Part shown: piece by piece, positions 33,260 to 39,189 of the stretch
Layout: each line of letters starts with the position of its first letter
How positions within the stretch are numbered: position 1 is the first letter of the stretch
DNA from: Aporhodopirellula aestuarii
Lineage (GTDB): Bacteria > Planctomycetota > Planctomycetia > Pirellulales > Pirellulaceae
NCBI RefSeq assembly: GCF_023701485.1
Contig: NZ_JAMQBK010000092.1
Coordinates: 1-39,189, forward strand
Length of the DNA stretch: 39,189 nucleotides
Direction of reading: 5' to 3'
Notes under the pieces: model-generated
Told to the model about the DNA's origin: nothing
The model's database searches: none
Seen by the model: the letters and a program-made list of their open reading frames with translations, nothing else
Program-made: the position numbers and the translations under genes

Positions 33260-36200
33260 TCAGGGGAGCTGGGACTGAGCAATTTGTAGCAGGCGAATAG
33301 CGACGGATTCTCCTCCACTCTGGAGGGTATTCCTAGTCGTGTACCACTTTTCACCTGGAAAGCCTGCTCTCATTCTATCCTTTGTTTGCCCTTGCGACTC
33401 ATTTTCTTGATCAACAAACTCAATCCGATCTCTTGCTTGATCCTCTAGGTCACCTGCTATTTTCTGCAGCCGCACCGCGCCGAGTGCCGAAGCAGTCCCC
33501 TTAAGTTGGTGGGCACTCGCCGCTACTCCGGCTACGTCGGCGCGGTCGAGCGCGTCGGTCAGCTCTCGGATCTGTTTCGGCCACTGCTCCGCAAACGTGT
33601 CGCACACGATCTGCAAAAACTCCTCATCTTCTCCCACATTTTGCTTCAGAATCGACTCGTCGATGAAATCAACCGCGACGGTATCTAAATCGAATGTCTT
33701 GCCATCGTCTAGAGTTACAACCGTGTCGCTCTCCCGATGCGAACTCTCATCCAGTGTGTCATCCAACAAGCTCCCCGGATTGGCCCGAATCCGCGACTGG
33801 GGGCCACAGGTAAGATCGTCTTCGTCATCATCGTCCGCGGTTTGATCGAGATGTTTATCAATGTCGATCGCTTCCACGGCCGTGAACAATCGCTCCGGTG
33901 TGAACGGCTTGGAAACATAGTCGTTCATCCCCGCGTCAAGGCACCTGACCTGATCGCCACTCATTGCGTGTGCCGTCATGGCGATGATGTGGACGTCACG
34001 TGCGGGCTCAGGGAGTGAGGTACGAATCCGTTTGGTCGTTTCCAATCCGTCGAGTTCAGGCATCTGAACGTCCATCAATACGACGTCAAAAAAATCTCGC
34101 TTGAGACGTTCGATCGCCAGAAAACCGCTCGCCACTCCGACGACATCGTGACCTCGTGCACGCAACATATTTTCGGCGACCACCCGATTGATTCCGCCAT
34201 CCTCGACCAACAGCACTCGTCTCGGGATCGCACAATGGCCGAACGTATGCTCGACAGCGGCAAAATCGCTCTTGGCATGCGATTTCAAGCGTGTTGAATT
34301 TTCGGCGTCTTCCGCGACTGGATGCGCCGATCGATTCGCGTCGAGGTCCACCGCCTCAGCGACCACACTCATCAAATCCGTTGGCGAAACCGGCTTAGGC
34401 AAACAGCGAAGAATATCGAACTCGCTGAGCCACGCGTGCTCGACCTCCTCCCCCATCGACGACAACCACGCAACCGGCGTATCGGCAATCTCCTTGTCGT
34501 TGCGAATCATGCGGACAACCGCACGACCATCCATGCCCGGCAATCGATAATCCAGCAGCACCAATTGATAATGACGCCCCGCCGCGTGTGCCGATTTGAG
34601 CGTTTTGAGAACCGCTGCTCCGTCGTTCAAGCAATCGACATGGCAGCCGGCCTCACTGAGCATCTCGTTAAAGATGACTCGGCTGATTTGGTGATCATCG
34701 ACAACGAGCAGACGTGCCCCACGAATCTCTTTGGCGAAGACGTTTCCGCCGAGAAACATGATGTCTGACTCCGATTGCACCCACAACGGCACATCGAATT
34801 CGAATCGACTGCCGACGCCAGGCGTACTCTCGACACTCAAGCTGCCGCCCATGCGTTCAACCAGCCGAGCGCTGATGGCGAGCCCCAGTCCCGTACCGCC
34901 GTATTGGCGAGTGGTGGAGGCATCCGCCTGCGTGAACGCCTCAAAAATCTTCTTCTTCTGTTCGGTGGTCATCCCGATGCCGGTGTCTCTCACCGAGATC
35001 AGCATCCGCACCCGCGACTGCTTTTCACCCGAACCGATATCCGTGTCGAGCGCCGTTTCGTCAAACGAAGCACTCGCCTCGACGACGACTTCTCCCTTTA
35101 CCGTGAATTTCAACGCATTGCCAACGAGATTGACAAGCACCTGCCGCAGTCGTGTGGGATCACCGACCAGATAATCGGGCGTTCCTGGCAAGATCCTCAC
35201 CGCCAATTCCACGTCACCGACTTCAAATGGCGAAGCGGCCCCTTCTGTCTTCGAGTTGACGAACTGGCGTCCTCCGGCAACCGACTGAACGGTCTGGTTA
35301 ATCAACTCGTGTAGAACGAACGGGACCTCCTCGAGTTCAATCCGCCCGGCTTCGATTCTGGAAAAATCCAAGACATCGTTTAGCACATTGAGCAACGCAT
35401 TTGCAGACGTCTTGATCATCATCATGAACCGGTGCTGTTCGCCCCCCAAAGGACTCCTTAACAGCAATTCCGTCATCCCGAGAATCCCGTTCATCGGGGT
35501 GCGGATCTCATGACTCATGTTGGCGAGAAACTGGCTCTTCGCTTGCGTCGCCCGACGCGCTTCCGCGGCCGCTTGAGTTGCCCGGTCGCGCTGCACGCGG
35601 AGTTGCTTGCGACTAATCGCTTGCACAGCCAGGCTTCCCTTGAGAATCCCGATAATCGCAATCGCCGAGAGATAAAGCGATAGGACCGTCGCGAGAATCG
35701 CGATCAAACTCAAACGTGTCCAGGCAACCGAACGCACAAACCGAGTGGCTGAGAAATCAACCCCGACGAGGGCTTCGACATTGCCTGCGGCGTCCCTCAT
35801 CGGCGCTTGGGCGGAAACCCAATAGCCCCAACGATCCAAGTGCGGCAAACCGGCAAACGTCACTTCGCCATCGAAGGCCTGCCGGATGTGAGGAGCGTTA
35901 ACGGTGGTAAACAATTCGCCGATCCGCGTACGCGACTCGAGCTTACCCGTGAATTTCCCGTCGCGATCGTAGTCCGTCTCGGAATCGACAATCAACTGAT
36001 ACACCCCCTCCTCAGACCCCGGCGGACCAGTGCCGGGGGACAATGCCGCGTCCTTTGCACCATCGGGTGCCATGCGGAACGTGTAAATATCGGCCACCTG
36101 AGGATTGACCTTCAACCATCGCTTCTGAGCCTCAATCATACTCAGGTACTTCGGATCATCCGGAGGCGTATCCACCGTGATCGACGCGTGTCCCAAATTC

Positions 36201-36526
36201 TGCAACTCAATCGCATACGTGGGCGCAATCCCAATCACTTGCTCGCGCAGAACCCGACGTTGCAATCGATCGACGTATTCGACCAACACGCAACCGACCA
36301 TGAGCGTCGCGATGAGGACAAAAAACGACAATCGCAAGCGAAAAGGAGGCAACCGTTTTTCGATCGCCGACATCGGATCATCGTCGTCTGCCCCTGCCGA
36401 TTCGTCATTGGGTGTCGCAGGCGTGACGCTCGCGACGTGGCGCAGCACGTAGCCATATGCCAACAACACGATGATGCAGAATAGGACGTAGTCGATTCGA
36501 TACTCGTACCACGTCTGCCAAAACAT
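33260..36526 (-). CDS. Hybrid sensor histidine kinase with two receivers and HPt
   Basis: The 1088-residue membrane sensor has helices at about 11-30, 65-83 and 271-297; between the last two lies a ~185-residue extracytoplasmic sensor of Cache/PAS-like size. HisKA follows with SHEIRTP (H339), then HATPase with N470, DTGIG (from 514) and GGTGLGLA. Receiver 1 (about 604-725) has D659 (LLDYRLPG), receiver 2 (about 770-887) D819 (LMDVQMPE), and the HPt domain H1006 (AHQLKGTASALGA). All phosphorylation sites are intact, giving a full His-Asp-His relay. The HPt probably passes phosphate to the receiver of the kinase fusion 3 bases downstream. The sensor contains the acidic stretch DYDRDG (185-190). 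The signal is unknown. Confidence 0.95.
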   Translation of the reverse strand: MFWQTWYEYRIDYVLFCIIVLLAYGYVLRHVASVTPATPNDESAGADDDDPMSAIEKRLPPFRLRLSFFVLIATLMVGCVLVEYVDRLQRRVLREQVIGIAPTYAIELQNLGHASITVDTPPDDPKYLSMIEAQKRWLKVNPQVADIYTFRMAPDGAKDAALSPGTGPPGSEEGVYQLIVDSETDYDRDGKFTGKLESRTRIGELFTTVNAPHIRQAFDGEVTFAGLPHLDRWGYWVSAQAPMRDAAGNVEALVGVDFSATRFVRSVAWTRLSLIAILATVLSLYLSAIAIIGILKGSLAVQAISRKQLRVQRDRATQAAAEARRATQAKSQFLANMSHEIRTPMNGILGMTELLLRSPLGGEQHRFMMMIKTSANALLNVLNDVLDFSRIEAGRIELEEVPFVLHELINQTVQSVAGGRQFVNSKTEGAASPFEVGDVELAVRILPGTPDYLVGDPTRLRQVLVNLVGNALKFTVKGEVVVEASASFDETALDTDIGSGEKQSRVRMLISVRDTGIGMTTEQKKKIFEAFTQADASTTRQYGGTGLGLAISARLVERMGGSLSVESTPGVGSRFEFDVPLWVQSESDIMFLGGNVFAKEIRGARLLVVDDHQISRVIFNEMLSEAGCHVDCLNDGAAVLKTLKSAHAAGRHYQLVLLDYRLPGMDGRAVVRMIRNDKEIADTPVAWLSSMGEEVEHAWLSEFDILRCLPKPVSPTDLMSVVAEAVDLDANRSAHPVAEDAENSTRLKSHAKSDFAAVEHTFGHCAIPRRVLLVEDGGINRVVAENMLRARGHDVVGVASGFLAIERLKRDFFDVVLMDVQMPELDGLETTKRIRTSLPEPARDVHIIAMTAHAMSGDQVRCLDAGMNDYVSKPFTPERLFTAVEAIDIDKHLDQTADDDDEDDLTCGPQSRIRANPGSLLDDTLDESSHRESDTVVTLDDGKTFDLDTVAVDFIDESILKQNVGEDEEFLQIVCDTFAEQWPKQIRELTDALDRADVAGVAASAHQLKGTASALGAVRLQKIAGDLEDQARDRIEFVDQENESQGQTKDRMRAGFPGEKWYTTRNTLQSGGESVAIRLLQIAQSQLP

Positions 36527-36829
36527 CTTGCACCTATCTTATTTCTTCATGGGTCACTTCCGATCCGAGATCGGACGAATACGCACCTTCCATCGTCCCT
36601 CGAATCATTGGGTCACGCCAACGCGTCCCCCACTGGCCTCCACGCCCATCTTTGCCCGTGATGGCCAATCGTCCTGCTCGCGACATTGCATCATACAGTC
36701 ACTTCGGGATCATCTCAGCAACCAGCCCGTTCCAATGGCCCGATAATCACTCAATTATCACCCTGGGCGTTGCACTTCGGCAACTGCAATCAATTGATTT
36801 GACGTTAATCCGTCACCGCAGACGTCACA
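36527..36829. other. Intergenic region upstream of the kinase operon, no gene seen
   Basis: About 300 bases lie between the hybrid kinase start (minus) and the beta-propeller stop (minus). One 72-codon + strand frame is open here but has no ribosome binding site or family features. The region should contain the kinase operon promoter on the minus strand; I could not identify it. No clear terminator for the propeller gene is visible. Confidence 0.4.
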
Positions 36830-37864
36830 CTAACCAGCATCAATAATCGTTGAATTCGATACGTTATTCCCAAAGTCATCGAAACGGTCGAGCGTCCAAA
36901 TGACCTGCTTCGATGCAGGATCGACTTCAATCAGGATCGGCTGGCCTGCTCCGGCATGACAATTTCCGATTATCCAGTGATCGTTGTCGAGGACTTCGAC
37001 CGTGGTCACCCAAGCCAAGCGGATCCCCGATAGATCGTTCTGATGAATTTCGCGAACGATCTCTTTGGCAGGCGTGACTTCGAGAACACAGTGTCCGTTC
37101 CCTCCACCAATCAACGTATTCCCGTTGGGCAATCGGAATGCTGAAAACAACCGGTTGCCGAACGCATCGGGGCCGTGCCCACGTCGTGCCGACTTGCCAA
37201 ACATGGGCACTTCATACTCCCACACCACCACGCCATCGGGGTTGTACTCACGCACTTTCCCGTCGGCTTCCTGAGCGACCAGGTAATTTCCGTTTTCGAG
37301 TCTACGTGCCAACCGAGTGTCCGAATGCGGATTCGGGTGATCGAGCACGAGCTTGATTTCATGAATGATTGTCCCATCGCGATCGACTTCGATGAGTCTC
37401 GCCGGGCCCGATTCCGCAATCATCGTCGTGCCATTACTCAACCGCTCAAACGCGTGCACCTCGACACGTTTCCCGGCGTTGCCGTTTTGGGACGCGCTGT
37501 CGTATTGCCAAACGATCGTTTTGGTAGTGACATCGATTTCGACAACTTTTGCAGTTCCCTGGCGAGTCAAGATACGCCCATCCCCGAGCCAATGAATGTC
37601 ATGGATACCGCCCCATGGCATCTGCCATGAGATATCACCGTCGGGCTCCACGATGACCAACCCTGGTTCACCCTGTAACAACACCCGATGAGAAACCGAA
37701 GGACGTTCGTCGCCCAATGCCGCTAGGCCCCCTAACAGACCAATCACCATCCACGCGAAAATCGCTTGCGTCAAGGCAAGCTTTGGAGCGCCTCGCGAGT
37801 ACCGCGACACCATCGATTTGCAACGGTTACCAATTTCCCATCGAAGCTTTAGACTGGATCGCAT
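36830..37864 (-). CDS. Secreted beta-propeller repeat protein
   Basis: The protein consists of repeated ~45-residue blades such as GLVIVEPDGDISWQMPWG, KVVEIDVTTKTIVWQYDSA, ARLIEVDRDGTIIHEI and KVREYNPDGVVVWEYEV. This pattern of xxxEVDxxGxxVW is typical of PQQ-like or arylsulfotransferase-like propellers. From the ATG at 37864 it has 344 residues; a TTG at 37870 or an ATG at 37813 are alternatives, the last giving a more usual signal peptide (SRGAPKLALTQAIFAWMVIG). NGHCVLEV and HAGAGQP may line a binding site. No enzyme residues are recognised. It starts about 40 bases from the divergent glycosyltransferase gene. Confidence 0.8.
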   Translation of the reverse strand: MRSSLKLRWEIGNRCKSMVSRYSRGAPKLALTQAIFAWMVIGLLGGLAALGDERPSVSHRVLLQGEPGLVIVEPDGDISWQMPWGGIHDIHWLGDGRILTRQGTAKVVEIDVTTKTIVWQYDSASQNGNAGKRVEVHAFERLSNGTTMIAESGPARLIEVDRDGTIIHEIKLVLDHPNPHSDTRLARRLENGNYLVAQEADGKVREYNPDGVVVWEYEVPMFGKSARRGHGPDAFGNRLFSAFRLPNGNTLIGGGNGHCVLEVTPAKEIVREIHQNDLSGIRLAWVTTVEVLDNDHWIIGNCHAGAGQPILIEVDPASKQVIWTLDRFDDFGNNVSNSTIIDAG

Positions 37865-37903
37865 CGTCAATCAACGTTGTCAGTAGGCAGAAAGATTTGG
37901 ATT

Positions 37904-38626
37904 GTGGGTCGCAAGCGAACGAAGTCATCGACAAAGACCGTGTCGGTCATCATTCCGACATGGAACGAATCGAAATCGATCCACCGATGTCTTGCCTCCG
38001 CGTCGGCGCTCAGACCGCTTGAGATCATCGTCAGTGACGGTGGCAGCGAAGATGGCACCTGCGGAAAGGCTCGCCGCTTCGCCGAGCGATGCTCAAGCGA
38101 CGTGATTGTAGTCGACAGCCCGTTCGGCCGTGGCCGGCAACTCGCCCAAGGCGCCGCGGTCGCACGCGGAGACGTGTTGCTGTTTCTCCATGCCGACAGT
38201 GCTCTCGACAAACACTCGCTCGATCAAATGCGAAAGGCGGGATGGCCGGCTTGGGGTGGATTCCACCAGCGGATCACCGAACCACGTTGGCGTTTTCGTT
38301 TGATCGAGTTCGGCAACGCGTTGCGTGTCAGAACGCTGGGACGCGTTTTTGGCGACCAGGCGATTTATGTTCATCGTGATTGGTACGATCGGGCCGGCGG
38401 GTTCGCTGAGGTAGCATTAATGGAAGACGTCCTGCTATCGTCCCGCCTCCGCCGAATGGGACGCCCTCGCTTGCTGCCTGGTCCGGTTCACGTTGACCCG
38501 CGCCGCTGGCTCCAACGAGGCGTGATTCGGCAAACCTGGCTGAACTGGCAAATCCAAGTCGCATTCGCGCGAGGTGCCGCCCCCGATGAACTACGAAAAC
38601 GTTATGACCGCACGCGACATGATTAA
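37904..38626 (+). CDS. Family 2 glycosyltransferase, TIGR04283-like
   Basis: The protein (about 240 residues) begins its catalytic domain with VSVIIPTWNE and continues with IIVSDGGSEDGT, the GRGRQLAQGAAVARGDVLLFLHADS stretch and FGDQAIYVHR, then LMEDVLLSSRL. This order matches the GT2 subgroup TIGR04283, named for arsenosugar biosynthesis from its usual neighbours. No TIGR04282 partner or arsenic gene is present here, so the substrate is open. Start choice is uncertain: GTG 37904 is used, TTG 37877 and GTG 37940 are in frame, and no good ribosome binding site favours any. The 3' end overlaps the next small gene. Confidence 0.85.
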   Translation: MGRKRTKSSTKTVSVIIPTWNESKSIHRCLASASALRPLEIIVSDGGSEDGTCGKARRFAERCSSDVIVVDSPFGRGRQLAQGAAVARGDVLLFLHADSALDKHSLDQMRKAGWPAWGGFHQRITEPRWRFRLIEFGNALRVRTLGRVFGDQAIYVHRDWYDRAGGFAEVALMEDVLLSSRLRRMGRPRLLPGPVHVDPRRWLQRGVIRQTWLNWQIQVAFARGAAPDELRKRYDRTRHD

Positions 38627-38882
38627 ACGCGACCTTCAATCCAAAACCCTGATCATCATCAAAGGCGGCCTGTTCTTCCTGCTCGGCTGTTTGTCCGCGT
38701 TCGTCTTGCTCAGCTCGATCTTGTCGCTACGCAATGTCCTCATGTTAGGACTGACGATCTGGAGCTTTTGTCGCGCCTACTATTTCGCGTTCTACGTCAT
38801 CGAACATTACGTCGATGACTCGTTTCACTACAGCGGCTTGATCGACTTCGCTAAACACTGGATCAACCGCGTGCGGAAATAA
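38619..38882 (+). CDS. Small two-helix membrane protein
   Basis: From the ATG at 38619 the product has 87 residues; ATGs at 38586 and 38604 would add 11 or 5. Two hydrophobic segments, about residues 10-34 (LIIIKGGLFFLLGCLSAFVLL) and 38-58, are followed by an acidic/aromatic stretch (HYVDDSFHYSG) and a basic end. The start lies inside the glycosyltransferase end (overlap of 8 bases), so the two are probably co-translated and may act together, for instance in membrane-linked sugar transfer. No family was recognised. Confidence 0.65.
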   Translation: MIKRDLQSKTLIIIKGGLFFLLGCLSAFVLLSSILSLRNVLMLGLTIWSFCRAYYFAFYVIEHYVDDSFHYSGLIDFAKHWINRVRK

Positions 38883-39189
38883 GGGTCGTCGAGCAACTCA
38901 TGATTGCTAGTGGCACCGTCTAGCCGAACGGCATCACTTTCTGGCAGACGAATTGGAGTTCTAGACTTTCACGTAGCGGAGTTTCTTCGAGGCTCCGGAA
39001 GTAGAAACGCCCGCTATTCTCGGTCTCAAGGGACGCCGATTGTTTTAGTGCTATTTTTAGCGGTACGGCGCAAACCGTCCGGTAACGCGGGACCGGACGG
39101 CTTGCGCCGTTCCGCTAAGATTGAAATCCCGCAGTAATTAAATCGAGCTCCCGAAATTGCGAGCTACGGGAAAAGTGGCGCTGTCCAGA
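38883..39189. other. Terminal intergenic region with a large palindrome
   Basis: About 300 bases reach the window edge after the small membrane gene. A 77-codon frame is open on the + strand across the palindrome but lacks a ribosome binding site and is judged spurious. The only clear element is the inverted repeat at 39058-39117. Confidence 0.55.
39058..39117. repeat. Near-perfect 26-bp inverted repeat (REP/MITE-like)
   Basis: The arms at 39058-39083 (begins tagcggtacggcgcaaaccg) and 39092-39117 (ends gcgccgttccgcta) pair at 24 of 26 positions around the 8-base loop aacgcggg. The outer ends carry the stop-like tag/cta. Size and symmetry fit a REP or small MITE-like element. No target-site duplication is evident by eye. 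Confidence 0.8.

Noticed and set aside
35807..36484. 225-codon + strand frame opposite the hybrid kinase
   Set aside because: Antisense shadow of the sensor region; very Arg-rich, no start signal and no domain.

Overview
The window looks like chromosomal DNA of a planctomycete, most likely a Pirellulaceae member of the Rhodopirellula type. This is inferred from several features together: three secreted formylglycine-type sulfatases in 39 kb, a receiver-Ser/Thr-kinase fusion, two groEL copies around one groES, many small palindromic intergenic repeats, many genes without a clear Shine-Dalgarno, and moderately GC-rich codon use. No database search was possible, so names rest on motifs seen in the translations.

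Layout. (1) 1-1139: the 3' end of an IS4-type transposase, then about 970 bases of repeat-rich, apparently non-coding DNA. (2) 1140-7430: a protein-folding island on the + strand, groEL1, groES-groEL2, dnaJ-grpE and a FmdB-type zinc ribbon gene, punctuated by three intrinsic terminators. There is no dnaK, hrcA or recognisable CIRCE element. (3) 7449-12987: a DUF4405-like membrane protein, two convergent sulfatases (one with a C-terminal BIG2-like domain) and a broken secreted-protein gene. (4) 12988-14669: palindromic repeats, then a 2-oxoglutarate dehydrogenase E2 gene without its E1 partner. (5) 14920-20376: a membrane-anchored exonuclease/phosphatase-fold protein that has lost its catalytic residues, a small membrane protein, a molybdate-type ABC transporter (modABC) and a secreted alpha/beta hydrolase. 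(6) 20839-29354: a tight fatty-acid degradation operon: acyl-CoA ligase, thiolase, a 41-codon bridging frame, a fused hydratase/3-hydroxyacyl-CoA dehydrogenase, a long acyl-CoA dehydrogenase and a patatin-like lipase. (7) 29329-31929: a third sulfatase convergent with the lipase, and a ZIP-like permease lacking a key histidine. (8) 32006-36526, minus strand: a 1088-residue hybrid histidine kinase followed after 3 bases by a receiver-Ser/Thr-kinase fusion, probably one phosphorelay. (9) 36830-39189: a secreted beta-propeller protein divergent from a TIGR04283-like glycosyltransferase, a small membrane protein, and a terminal large palindrome.

How the genes work together. The fad operon can convert free fatty acids, possibly released by its own patatin, to acetyl-CoA, and the E2 gene belongs to the TCA cycle. 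The sulfatases point to use of sulfated polysaccharides. The most system-like unit is the kinase pair at 32006-36526, where a His-Asp relay ends in the receiver domain of a Ser/Thr kinase. The most unusual single proteins are the dead exonuclease-fold protein and the ZIP-like permease.
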